Below are positions 54,554 through 63,654 of a stretch of 64,000 bases of DNA, piece after piece. A program made the position numbers and the translations under genes. Numbering within the stretch: the first letter of the stretch is position 1; each line of letters starts with the position of its first letter. This DNA is from Iocasia fonsfrigidae (GTDB lineage: Bacteria > Bacillota > Halanaerobiia > Halanaerobiales > DTU029), in contig NZ_CP046640.1 of the NCBI RefSeq assembly GCF_017751145.1, positions 2,646,137 to 2,710,136 on the forward strand. Direction: 5' to 3'. A model generated the notes under the pieces. The model was not told where the DNA came from. It searched no databases and saw nothing but the letters and a program-made list of their open reading frames with translations.

Positions 54554-54654
54554 CACCTGTATTTTCTTCTTCTAATCTTGTATTTTTTTGTCATCAAAAA
54601 ATAATATTCAACTCTTAAAATAAATTTTCTAAAAATTAAATAGTATAATACCAT

Positions 54655-56271
54655 TTAATTTCTAAATTGCGAAGGTGACATTCCACAATGTTTTTTAAAA
54701 ACTTTACTAAAATAACCAGGCTCATTATAGCCCACTTCCTGAGCTATTTGTGAAATGTTTTCATTTCCATTTTTTAATCTCCTCTTGGCCTCATCAAGCC
54801 GCACTTTCGTAATATATTCCACAAATGTACAACCCATTTCTTCCTTAAATAATCTACTAAAATAATGTTCACTTAAATTTGCCTCTTCAGCAACTTCATA
54901 AAGGCTAATATTATGTTCAAAATTATTCTTGACATAATCTACCCCCTTATACACAGCCTTCTTTTTAAGGGAATCCTCCCTCTCATTTATTTTTTCTATA
55001 AGTAATTGTAAGAATTTATTTAACCAGGTTTTTAAGGCAATTGCAGAATCAATCTCTAATAATTTACGTGTATAGGTAAAATTCAATGATGAAATTTCTT
55101 TAAACTTTGCCCCTGCCTCTACTGCTGCCCTAGAAAGTATACCTAGTAATTCAATCAAACGTGCTTTTACAACTATAGAATTACAATTGTCATCTATGGC
55201 CCACTCCTGAAAAAATTTGTCTATAAGCAAATTAATATCAGCAACCCCTTTAGCAAATTTTATACCTTCTATCAGCTTTTTTTCTACTAAATAGGGATAT
55301 CTCCCTTCTTCATAATCCACATTATTTATATCTTCAAAATGTACTACAGCATTATTACCAATAAATAGATATTGACGAAGAGCAGTTAACGCCTCATAGT
55401 AAGACTTGCTTAACATCCTTGGATCACTGTAGTACTTTCCAATTGCTATAGTTACAGTAAAGGCGGTTTTATCTGCAATATCTTTTCTTATTTTATCAGC
55501 TAATTTTTTCAGCCATTCTCTGATACTCATATTTTCAACACTTGCAGAGCCAAAATATAAAATCAAGATCTTATCACTATTGATAGGTACTACCATTAAT
55601 GATGAATGAAGCTTCTCATACTCTTCAAGCACACTGAAAATTTCCCTTTTTAGGATTTGCCTTTTTACTTCATTATTAGACTGAGTCATTTGAGCAAATT
55701 CATCTATATCCACTATCATTACTACTGAGGGCATTTCTGTTACATTAAATAATTCAGACCTGGCTTTTATCTCTTCAAGGGTATTTATTCTTTCAAAAAT
55801 AAGGTCTAAAACAAAGAAAATTTTAATATAGGGCATTACCATTGCAAGTTTATCCTTCATCAACTGTTGTTTTTTTAATTCAACCCTGGTTTTTTCTATT
55901 TGTTTTATTAACTTTAGTACAATTTCCATAACTTTCTGCGGTCTAACAGGTTTTAATAAATAATCATTGATACCCAATTTTAAAGCCTGCTGTACATAAT
56001 CAAACTCATCATAGGCGGTAAGAATAATAAATTTGACATCAGGCAATTCTTTTTTTATATTTTTTATTGATTTTAATCCATTCATTTTAGGCATTTTTAC
56101 ATCCATAAAAATGATATCTGGTTTGGTCTCTCTAGCAACTTTAATTGCATCTTTACCATTACCCGATTCCCCTACTATTTTAACATTATTAAGCTCATTT
56201 CTATCTTCAAGAATAATCCTCAATGCTTTACGTTCAAGATACTCATCATCAACCACAAGTACTTTATACAT
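54655..56271 (-). CDS. two-component response regulator, YesN/AraC type
   Basis: 538 residues. The receiver domain (1-125) has the acidic pair VVDDE and the phospho-acceptor Asp57 in IIFMDVKMP, with Lys in LLKPVRP. A central region of about 300 residues resembles other YesN-type regulators. The C-terminal AraC DNA-binding domain (about 435-538) has SEHYFSRLFKEEMG and NISQIAQEVGYNEPGYFSKVFKK. It should act with the kinase upstream to switch on pdu and perhaps cobalamin genes. Confidence 0.93.
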   Translation of the reverse strand: MYKVLVVDDEYLERKALRIILEDRNELNNVKIVGESGNGKDAIKVARETKPDIIFMDVKMPKMNGLKSIKNIKKELPDVKFIILTAYDEFDYVQQALKLGINDYLLKPVRPQKVMEIVLKLIKQIEKTRVELKKQQLMKDKLAMVMPYIKIFFVLDLIFERINTLEEIKARSELFNVTEMPSVVMIVDIDEFAQMTQSNNEVKRQILKREIFSVLEEYEKLHSSLMVVPINSDKILILYFGSASVENMSIREWLKKLADKIRKDIADKTAFTVTIAIGKYYSDPRMLSKSYYEALTALRQYLFIGNNAVVHFEDINNVDYEEGRYPYLVEKKLIEGIKFAKGVADINLLIDKFFQEWAIDDNCNSIVVKARLIELLGILSRAAVEAGAKFKEISSLNFTYTRKLLEIDSAIALKTWLNKFLQLLIEKINEREDSLKKKAVYKGVDYVKNNFEHNISLYEVAEEANLSEHYFSRLFKEEMGCTFVEYITKVRLDEAKRRLKNGNENISQIAQEVGYNEPGYFSKVFKKHCGMSPSQFRN

Positions 56272-56309
56272 AAAAATCCCCCTCTTAAATGATACATATT
56301 GAGTTTAAA

Positions 56310-57509
56310 CTAAAAATTATCTCTAGGAATAATAATATTCACTATCATGCCCTTACCAGGCTCACTATCTATATCTAAACCATATTCTTCACCAAAAATG
56401 TATTTTAAACGTTTGTGAACATTATGTATACCAATACCAGTGACATGGCTTTTATTTGTTTCCTCTTCTTCTTCATAAAAAAGTAATTTCTTTATTTTAT
56501 TGCGACTCATACCGATTCCATTATCTTTAACCATAATTATTACTTTATCATTTTTGCTATAACCCTTGATACTCACTTTACCTTTTTCTTGCATCTTAAG
56601 TCCATGGATTATAGCATTTTCAACAATAGGTTGAATAGTTAAGACTGGTATATTTATATTTTTAATTTCATCTGCAAAATCTAAGGTAAACTTATAATTA
56701 TCGCCGAAACGTTTCTTTTGAATAGTTAAATAATCCCTAATACAATCCATTTCTTCTTGCAATTTTACCATTTCCCCAGCATTACGCAAACTATAACGCA
56801 AAAGATCTGATAAAGCATAGACAACTTCTTCGGTTTCTTTAGCGTTTTCTATTAAAGCAAGCCGGGCAATTGAATTAAGTACATTAAATAAAAAATGGGG
56901 ATTAACCTGGGATTGAAGTATTTTTAATTCTTTTGTACGCAAATACTGCTCTAATTCCCTCCGATTCCTAGTCTCTTCAAGTAATTCCTGTTGATATATA
57001 TTAACAAGACCCATTTCAGCTATATAGTTGGCGGTTATAGACAAAAATTCAGCTGCAGCCATTACTTTGCTTTTGGGAATAACTTCAAGTTTTTCTATTT
57101 TTTTATTTAAAATCTTTTGCTCTAGGTCAAGATTTTTAGTTTTTTCCTTTATTCTCATTAATGATTCCTGATAATTATCTTCTTCAAGTAACACCTGACC
57201 ACATAAAATTGTTCCAATAAAACGATTTTCTACTATTATAGGTGCTGCAATATCAGTTAATCCAAAAGGGCATTGATAAATATGGGGATGTCCAGTTTCC
57301 AACGCATTAATACCACCCTGTGCATCAGACATTTTACAGCGCTGAAATCCTGCTCTACATGTTCTAATAATATGACACAAATCGGTAAACCTGCTTTCTT
57401 TAGTAACAGGAATACCTTCTCTGTTTACAAGAACAGAAGATAATCCTGTTGCCTCAGCAAATTTGTCTTGAATACTTTGCAAGATATCAACATTAATAAC
57501 CTCACTCAA
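56310..57509 (-). CDS. PocR-domain sensor histidine kinase (LytS/YesM type)
   Basis: 399 residues from a TTG start. Residues 8-165 form a PocR ligand-binding domain with Cys45, Cys51, Cys58 and Cys80, the type that senses 1,2-propanediol-like compounds. The kinase region has the phospho-acceptor His205 in QVNPHFLFNVLNS and a C-terminal ATPase with NAIIHGLK and DNGIGMSR. There are no membrane segments, so sensing is cytoplasmic. An upstream ATA at 57527 has the better-placed GGAGG site and may be the real start. Confidence 0.92.
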   Translation of the reverse strand: MSEVINVDILQSIQDKFAEATGLSSVLVNREGIPVTKESRFTDLCHIIRTCRAGFQRCKMSDAQGGINALETGHPHIYQCPFGLTDIAAPIIVENRFIGTILCGQVLLEEDNYQESLMRIKEKTKNLDLEQKILNKKIEKLEVIPKSKVMAAAEFLSITANYIAEMGLVNIYQQELLEETRNRRELEQYLRTKELKILQSQVNPHFLFNVLNSIARLALIENAKETEEVVYALSDLLRYSLRNAGEMVKLQEEMDCIRDYLTIQKKRFGDNYKFTLDFADEIKNINIPVLTIQPIVENAIIHGLKMQEKGKVSIKGYSKNDKVIIMVKDNGIGMSRNKIKKLLFYEEEEETNKSHVTGIGIHNVHKRLKYIFGEEYGLDIDSEPGKGMIVNIIIPRDNF

Positions 57510-57585
57510 TTTGTAATTGTCTTTTATTTAGCACACCTCCAATTTAATAACATAAATAAAGACAAAAATCACTATTTATTACGTA

Positions 57586-57614
57586 AATATAACATAAGAT
57601 GTCTTAATTTTCAA
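57586..57614 (-). promoter_or_regulatory. promoter of the pocR-kinase/response-regulator unit
   Basis: TTGAAA (57609-57614) and TATATT (57586-57591), 17 apart on the minus strand, with a TG one base upstream of the -10 (extended -10). Transcription would begin about 60-70 bases before the kinase. The rest of 57510-57736 holds no gene. Confidence 0.65.
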
Positions 57615-57736
57615 GTTAGTCAATCTAAAAAACTGGAGGTTATAAAATATAAAGGAAATTATTACCCTTGATAAATTTTAAAAAAACAAATAAATCTTAA
57701 AATTTTACTTATAACTTATTTTTATAATTTATCTTT

Positions 57737-57835
57737 TCAATAAACTGACTGAAGTATTTCATATTTATCCATCCCTGATAAATAAACTTCTACCTCAAAA
57801 CCCTCTCTTTTAAAGGCAGTTTCCCTGTTTACTAA
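57737..57835 (-). pseudogene. cbiK: remnant of a cbiK gene (last ~30 codons)
   Basis: In the frame ending at the TGA at 57737-57739 the minus strand reads FKREGFEVEVYLSGMDKYEI, matching the C-terminus of the CbiK half of the fusion protein at 34418 (EGFEVEIYLSGMGEYESI). Nothing upstream of this match remains; the frame instead runs into the end of cbiL. This is the tail of a lost separate cbiK. Confidence 0.88.
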
Positions 57836-58526
57836 TTAGTAAAGAAAGATACTCTATCTCATCCACCTTTAGTGAATCAAGGTCTCTAATATGTATTTCT
57901 CTCTCCAGACCACACCTACTTATTATCACAGCATTGTCTTTTAGCTCCATCCTCTCGAGGAGTTCATATACCTGCTGATAATTCCTAGATAACTTCATCA
58001 CAACAACATTATCAAAGATATTAAAAATATCCTCTAGTTCGTTTTCATCCACCTTAGATAGTAACGCAATGTTCTCATCGTTTTCAGCCAGAGGCAGATT
58101 ACAACTAGCTGTACAGGCATTAATGGAACTTATACCTGGTACTGTCTCAACCCTAAGATTAACAAGGAGTTTATTTAAGCTATTTAAGATATAGATATAG
58201 GTACTATAGAGCAAAGGATCACCTATCGTTATAAAAGCCAGGTCTTTGCCCTTTTTTAATTCTTTACTCATTTTTATAGCTGCCTTATCCCAAGCCTGAT
58301 TCAAATCAGGCTGCTTATATGTCATGGGGAAATACAGCTTTATTATTCTCCCTGCACAATCAATTTCTTTACTGATAATACTAAAAGCCAGACTTTCTTT
58401 ATCCTTCCCGGTCTGTGGCACACAGATATAGTCAACCTGTTTGAGAACCTTGACTGCTTTTAATGTTAATAATTCAGGGTCTCCAGGACCAACCCCGACA
58501 CCATATAATTTACCTTGCACAATCAT
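57810..58526 (-). CDS. cbiL: cobalt-precorrin-2 (C20)-methyltransferase
   Basis: 238 residues of the tetrapyrrole methyltransferase family. GVGVGPGDPELLTLKAVKVL opens the SAM-binding fold, ITIGDPLLYSTYIYIL is the second loop and VPGISSINACTASCNLPLAE the CbiL-specific third. It methylates C20 early in the corrin pathway. Its last eight or so residues (ISKQGNCL) and its stop are read out of frame from the cbiK remnant, so the natural C-terminus may have been lost. The start overlaps the cbiT stop by four bases. Confidence 0.94.
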   Translation of the reverse strand: MIVQGKLYGVGVGPGDPELLTLKAVKVLKQVDYICVPQTGKDKESLAFSIISKEIDCAGRIIKLYFPMTYKQPDLNQAWDKAAIKMSKELKKGKDLAFITIGDPLLYSTYIYILNSLNKLLVNLRVETVPGISSINACTASCNLPLAENDENIALLSKVDENELEDIFNIFDNVVVMKLSRNYQQVYELLERMELKDNAVIISRCGLEREIHIRDLDSLKVDEIEYLSLLISKQGNCL

Positions 58527-59113
58527 TCCCTCTTTGCTGCACTAATAATATAAACTGGATTGAGGGCAGCAAACATATGATAATCAGCGACTTTCTTTGT
58601 CCTGGTCACTGCAATATGGCATATATCCACTTGGTACTGCAAACCCCCTAAATATTCTATAGCCTGATTAAGTGTATTGATAGTTACTGCAGTTATGACA
58701 ATCCTTCCCCTCTTTTTTAATTTCTTGTTAATTATCTTTAATATTTCCTGAAGATTACCACCACTCCCACCAACTATTACCCGGTCAGGGGCAGGCAAAC
58801 TAGCTAAGACCTCAGAGGCCTCACCTGGAACAAATTCTATATTATCCAGACCAAAATTAGCTGCATTTTCTTTAATTAAACTAAGAGCCTCTTCTTTTCT
58901 CTCCACAGCATAGATAACACCTTCTCCTACCTGAAAAGCAGCCTCAATCGAGATACTCCCTGTGCCAGCACCAATATCAAAGACTATCTGTCCAGGTTTT
59001 AACCTTAATTTAGCAATTACAACTGCCCTTATCTCTTCTTTAGTCATAGGAACATTTCCCCGTATAAATAGGTCATCAGGTATTCCAGCTGTTTTATAAT
59101 CCCATTTTGCCAT
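58523..59113 (-). CDS. cbiT: cobalt-precorrin-6B (C15)-methyltransferase, decarboxylating
   Basis: 196 residues with a Rossmann-type SAM-binding fold: VFDIGAGTGSISIEAA (about 44-59) is motif I and DRVIVGGSGGNLQEILK motif IV. It methylates C15 and removes the acetate carboxyl at C12. With the separate CbiE it does the work of the aerobic fusion CobL. It overlaps cbiE by 20 bases and cbiL by four. Confidence 0.94.
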   Translation of the reverse strand: MAKWDYKTAGIPDDLFIRGNVPMTKEEIRAVVIAKLRLKPGQIVFDIGAGTGSISIEAAFQVGEGVIYAVERKEEALSLIKENAANFGLDNIEFVPGEASEVLASLPAPDRVIVGGSGGNLQEILKIINKKLKKRGRIVITAVTINTLNQAIEYLGGLQYQVDICHIAVTRTKKVADYHMFAALNPVYIISAAKRE

Positions 59114-59732
59114 TTAAAATCACCATCACTGTTAATTTTGCAAAATTATATTCTGTCAGTTCCTGCAGACTACCCCTGACAATCCTTTCCTCAGGATAGG
59201 AGAGGTTTTCAAAGACTACAGCCTGTCTATTTGCTATACCCTGCTTAAGTAAAAATGAGGAAATCTGATCAGGAGGAAATTTACTGTCTGTAAATAAACC
59301 CACTTTATCATTTGTCCTGACTTCCCTTAAAAATTTTTCCCTATTATTTTTACCATGTAGACTGCTAATTTTCAGATCATGCCAATTTAATTTTATCCTG
59401 GCCGAAGCCAGTTGTAGAGAACTTATTCCTGGAATAACCTCTAATAACTCTTGAGCTATCTCTTTTTTTAAGTAATTCATCATACTGTACAGTCCAGGGT
59501 CACCAGAAACCAGCACTGAAATACATTTTTTTTGATAATTGGCTAGAATATAATCCCTGATTTTCTCTAACTCAGCTGTAATCTGAATCTTTTCTTTATC
59601 CAGCTCAGCAAACATTTCTAAAGCCCGCTTTCCAGCAATCAGTACATCTGAACTGGCAATAATATCTTTTGTGATTTTTAATAAATAATCACGATGACCA
59701 GGGCCAATCCCCAATACATATATTTTATTCAT
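59094..59732 (-). CDS. cbiE: cobalt-precorrin-7 (C5)-methyltransferase
   Basis: 212 residues from the ATG at 59732; a longer frame to 59783 overlaps a promoter-like sequence and lacks a ribosome site. The SAM-binding start IYVLGIGPGHRDYLL, SVLVSGDPGLYSMM and VIPGISSLQLASARI are the three methyltransferase motifs, in the CbiE form. It methylates C5. It is the first of cbiE-cbiT-cbiL. Confidence 0.93.
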   Translation of the reverse strand: MNKIYVLGIGPGHRDYLLKITKDIIASSDVLIAGKRALEMFAELDKEKIQITAELEKIRDYILANYQKKCISVLVSGDPGLYSMMNYLKKEIAQELLEVIPGISSLQLASARIKLNWHDLKISSLHGKNNREKFLREVRTNDKVGLFTDSKFPPDQISSFLLKQGIANRQAVVFENLSYPEERIVRGSLQELTEYNFAKLTVMVILNGKMGL

Positions 59733-59756
59733 CAATAATCCCCTTTTTTGATAAAC

Positions 59757-59785
59757 TATATAAGTAGCACTTAAATATTGCACAA
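59757..59785 (-). promoter_or_regulatory. candidate promoter of cbiE-cbiT-cbiL
   Basis: TTGTGC (59780-59785) and TATATA (59757-59762) lie 17 bases apart on the minus strand, between the receptor gene and the cbiE ATG. It would let cbiETL be expressed apart from the uptake genes. Confidence 0.4.
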
Positions 59786-59801
59786 TTGAGTATTTTTAAA
59801 C

Positions 59802-61634
59802 TTAGAATCTCTTACTAAGTTCTATCACATAATTCCGTCCTGGCATCTCACTAGTTCCATTAGTTGTATATTCCCGATCAAGCAAGTTATTAATCTTTAA
59901 TGATAAATCTGTATCTTTAACTATCTCTTTACTTAGACTCCAATCAACAACAAAATAAGCATCTATCATCTCACTCCCATCAGCTTTGCTTCCTACAAAT
60001 CTACAATCTACACTACTACTAATATCTTGCTCTTGATAAGCCAACCCTAAATTAGCTGTATGATATGGTTTACCATCTAATTGTTCATCATTCTCTTCGT
60101 CTCTAGCATCTAAATAGGTATAATTAAAATTTGTCGAAAAACTATCATTTAATTCTTTAAGCAAGCTCACTTCAAACCCTGTAATCCTCACTGAATTAAT
60201 ATTGGTTTTAGTCTTCACTTTAGAGTATTTGCCATCTATATACTCATAAGTTGTTAAATAATCTATCAAATCATCAACATCCCTTTTAAATAAGCTCAAT
60301 TCTGTTTTTAATCCCTTGTCTAAATACCTTAGACCAGTTTCATATACTATAGCAATCTCTGGGTCTAAATCCGGATTACCAACATAATAAGCCGAGCTCA
60401 TCTTAGATTGTGGGAGATATAATTCGCTATATGATGGAGCCCGATAAGCCTTCCCTACTGCAGTATACCAGTTAACTCTTGAATTAAAATTATAAACCGT
60501 TCCTAGTTTAGGACTGAATTCAGAACCGTATTCTTCATGATTATCATAACGACAACCTAAATTAAACTTTAATCTATCATTTATCTTAAACGCATCTTGA
60601 ATAAATAAGGCTTGATTCAGATTATCATGTTTTAAATAAGTATCACTATCAATCTCACTCTGTACAAACTCTAAACCATAAGTAATAATATGTTGTTGAT
60701 AATAATTGGTATGATCATAATTTATTCCTAAATCTCTAGTATTATGTTCCTTATCTTTTTTAAAATCTGTATTATCGTGTTGGTTATGATAAACAACTAC
60801 ACTATGCTCATTACTATCAGTCTGTTTTTTCCACTGAAGATTCAAGTTAAAATCTTCATCATTATGATAAGGCTCATTAGCATTATAATCATTAATATCA
60901 GTGTCCATATCAGTATATCTTAAAGATATATTAATTTTAGAAAACTGATCTAATTGGTAATTAAATTTAGTAAAAATATTACTTTGCTTTAATTTATCAC
61001 TACCATCTTCAGCATAACCATCTGTTTCTCTTTTCTTAACCATTATATTATACCCTAACTTATTTGTTCTCCCACTATGTCCTAAATAATACTCCCGCAT
61101 ATCATAAGATCCATAAGCTAATTTTACATTAGTAATTGGTTCCTGACTACCACTCTTAGTAATAATATTAATTACTCCCCCTAAAGCATTAGCACCATAT
61201 AAGGCAGAAGCAGGACTTTTGACTATTTCTATTCTTTCAATCTGCTCAGCAGGAATTTTGGCTAAATTCCCTATATTATTCTTGGCCCAATTACTAGGTT
61301 GACCGTCAATTAAAACTAAAACCTGATTAGTATTTGCACCACGAATAGAAACTTGTTTTGAACCATTAAGACTTCTATATTCAAAATTTATTCCTGGAAT
61401 ACCCTTTAATAATTCACCTGCATCACTAACATTCTTTCTCTCTATCTCTTCTTGATTTATTACTTCTATACTTACCGCAGCCTCTGATAACTTTTCTTGA
61501 TATTTAGAAGCAGTCACTATAACCTCATCTAAAGTTAAAATATTTTCTTTATCTATCTCCTCAGCCATAACAACTGGTACTACCACATTAATTATTAACA
61601 AAAAAAACAAAAACACTGCTACTTTTCTATTCAT
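59802..61634 (-). CDS. btuB: TonB-dependent outer-membrane receptor, probable corrinoid receptor
   Basis: 610 residues from the ATG at 61634, which has an AAAGGAG site. A signal peptide (about 1-24) precedes a TonB-box-like LDEVIVTASK, then a plug domain (VSIRGANTNQVLVLIDGQP, RIEIVKSPASALYGANALGG) and a beta-barrel ending in the terminal Phe required for outer-membrane insertion (ELSKRF). Neighbouring btuFCD and cbi genes point to a corrinoid substrate. It shows that the cell has an outer membrane, unusual among Firmicutes. Confidence 0.9.
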   Translation of the reverse strand: MNRKVAVFLFFLLIINVVVPVVMAEEIDKENILTLDEVIVTASKYQEKLSEAAVSIEVINQEEIERKNVSDAGELLKGIPGINFEYRSLNGSKQVSIRGANTNQVLVLIDGQPSNWAKNNIGNLAKIPAEQIERIEIVKSPASALYGANALGGVINIITKSGSQEPITNVKLAYGSYDMREYYLGHSGRTNKLGYNIMVKKRETDGYAEDGSDKLKQSNIFTKFNYQLDQFSKINISLRYTDMDTDINDYNANEPYHNDEDFNLNLQWKKQTDSNEHSVVVYHNQHDNTDFKKDKEHNTRDLGINYDHTNYYQQHIITYGLEFVQSEIDSDTYLKHDNLNQALFIQDAFKINDRLKFNLGCRYDNHEEYGSEFSPKLGTVYNFNSRVNWYTAVGKAYRAPSYSELYLPQSKMSSAYYVGNPDLDPEIAIVYETGLRYLDKGLKTELSLFKRDVDDLIDYLTTYEYIDGKYSKVKTKTNINSVRITGFEVSLLKELNDSFSTNFNYTYLDARDEENDEQLDGKPYHTANLGLAYQEQDISSSVDCRFVGSKADGSEMIDAYFVVDWSLSKEIVKDTDLSLKINNLLDREYTTNGTSEMPGRNYVIELSKRF

Positions 61635-61711
61635 TTTCTCCATCTCCTTTAAAGATAAAATCATAATCTTTTTCTAAAAATATATAGCTATACCTAGAAT
61701 ATTTTGGTAGT

Positions 61712-62485
61712 TCAAAAAATTCCAGTATCCCGAGGAATGATATATTTACCCTGACTAGTGTTTATTATTTCTACCTCTAGATTATATATATCCTTTATAT
61801 TCTCTGAACTAAGTACTTCTTCAGGAGATCCCTCTTTATAAAAACCATCTTTTCCCATCAAAAATACCTTATCTGAAAATCTATTCGCTAAATTAAGATC
61901 ATGTAATACCACTACGACAGCTTTACTTTCTTGATATACAAGACTCCGAAGATTACTGATTACTTCTAGTTGATGATTTATATCAAGACTAGATGTAGGT
62001 TCATCAAGAAAAAGGATATTAGGTTCCTGAGCCAGGGCACGGGCAATAGCTACTTTTTGTTTTTCTCCTCCACTCAGGGTGTTAATTTCTCTTTCAGCCA
62101 GATGCATAATCTTAAATTTATTTAGAATAGACTCTACAATCGCTTCATCATTTGCTGATACCTTCCATTTGATATAAGGTCTCCTGCCCAATAGGATCAT
62201 TTCATAAACTGTCATACTAAAACTAATAGCCTGCTTCTGCGGAACATAAGCCAGATTTTTAGCTAGTGTCCGTGAATTCATGCTGACTATTTCCTTACCA
62301 TTTAAATAAACAACCCCATGCTTAGGCTTATATATATTACATAAACATTTAAGCAAAGTAGACTTACCAATCCCATTGGGCCCAACAATACTTGTCAGTT
62401 GCCCTGATTTTATTTCCAAATTGATTTTTTTAATCACATCATCTTTATTATAAGCAAAATATAAATCTTGACATTTAATATCCAT
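61712..62485 (-). CDS. btuD: corrinoid/iron-siderophore ABC transporter ATP-binding protein
   Basis: 257 residues of the FecE/BtuD family. Walker A is GPNGIGKST (about 36-44), the signature is LSGGEKQ and Walker B is ILFLDEPTS, followed by the H-loop in VVLHDLNLA. It energises import through the permease encoded upstream. Iron-chelate transporters look the same; the B12 assignment comes from its place next to the receptor and the cbi genes. Confidence 0.9.
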   Translation of the reverse strand: MDIKCQDLYFAYNKDDVIKKINLEIKSGQLTSIVGPNGIGKSTLLKCLCNIYKPKHGVVYLNGKEIVSMNSRTLAKNLAYVPQKQAISFSMTVYEMILLGRRPYIKWKVSANDEAIVESILNKFKIMHLAEREINTLSGGEKQKVAIARALAQEPNILFLDEPTSSLDINHQLEVISNLRSLVYQESKAVVVVLHDLNLANRFSDKVFLMGKDGFYKEGSPEEVLSSENIKDIYNLEVEIINTSQGKYIIPRDTGIF

Positions 62486-62549
62486 ATTCTATAACCCTTA
62501 TCCCCTGAATTTACTTCAAAAGAGAATAAACCTCCCCTTACTCTAATTT

Positions 62550-63632
62550 TCAAAAATAATCACTTTTTCTTCTAATTAAAATATAAAGAAAAAATGGAGC
62601 TCCACATATAGAGGTGATTATGCCTATAGGTAATTCTGTAGGATTAATAATTAACCTGGCTGCTGTATCAGCTAGTACCAGAATAATTGCTCCCATTAGT
62701 CCCGATGCAATAATTAAAAATCTATTATCATTTCCAAATATCATCCTACAAACATGAGGTGCAAGTAGACCAACAAATCCAATAATACCAGTAAAAGCCA
62801 CCACACAACTTGTTAATAAAGCTGTAATAAAACTCCCCTTTCTCCGCAATGTTTTTACATCTATTCCTAAATTTTTAGCCACCTCTTCACCAGCGTTTAA
62901 TGTATTAATGTCCCAGGCTAATTTAATTAAAAATATAAAACAAATTATCATAATTGGTGTCAGTATTAAAACATCAATCCATTCTGCTCGATATAGACCA
63001 CCCATCAACCAGATAGTTAATTCAGCAAGTTGCTCATGATTAGAAGTATATTTTAGAAAAGATATTCCTGCTGAAAAGAGATAGCTTAAAGCTACCCCGG
63101 CCAGAATCAAAGTGGCTGCTCCACCTTTTTTTAAAGATGATATCACATTAATTAAAATAATACTCAAAATACCCATTACAAAAGCCCCCATTATTATTAT
63201 CCAGGAACCATATTGAACCATCATTTCTGTACCAAGGATATAATTTCCCAAAACAATAGCCATCCCTGCCCCTAAAGCCGAAGCTGAAGAAACACCTAAT
63301 GTATAGGGACTAGCTAGGGGGTTGCGTAATAATGACTGCATAACAGTACCATTAGCCCCTAATGATAAACCAGTAATTAACCCCAATAATACTCGAGGTA
63401 ATCTGATTTTTAATATTATTCCTTGATCAAAATTTGTATAATTACCAAGAGTAATCCCTGTTATTTTTTGTAATATAACCCCATAAACATCTTTCATAGT
63501 TATATCAGCAACCCCCAGGGTTATAGAATAACCTAAAACTAACAGCAAAATCACAGCCATTAAAATTAACAGCAATACCCTTTTAGCTATTATCCTAGAA
63601 TATAAACTCTTACTTAATTTAGTATTAAACAC
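62550..63632 (-). CDS. btuC: corrinoid/iron-siderophore ABC transporter permease
   Basis: 360 residues, about ten membrane segments, of the FecCD/BtuC family. Marks are KIRLPRVLLGLITGLSLGANG, LRNPLASPYTLGVSSASALGAG and FVGLLAPHVCRMIFGNDNR near the C-terminus, the last forming the contact to the ATPase. It works with the ATPase at 61712 and the binding protein at the window edge. Confidence 0.9.
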   Translation of the reverse strand: MFNTKLSKSLYSRIIAKRVLLLILMAVILLLVLGYSITLGVADITMKDVYGVILQKITGITLGNYTNFDQGIILKIRLPRVLLGLITGLSLGANGTVMQSLLRNPLASPYTLGVSSASALGAGMAIVLGNYILGTEMMVQYGSWIIIMGAFVMGILSIILINVISSLKKGGAATLILAGVALSYLFSAGISFLKYTSNHEQLAELTIWLMGGLYRAEWIDVLILTPIMIICFIFLIKLAWDINTLNAGEEVAKNLGIDVKTLRRKGSFITALLTSCVVAFTGIIGFVGLLAPHVCRMIFGNDNRFLIIASGLMGAIILVLADTAARLIINPTELPIGIITSICGAPFFLYILIRRKSDYF

Positions 63633-63654
63633 TTTTTCCCCCTATTTGTTCAGA

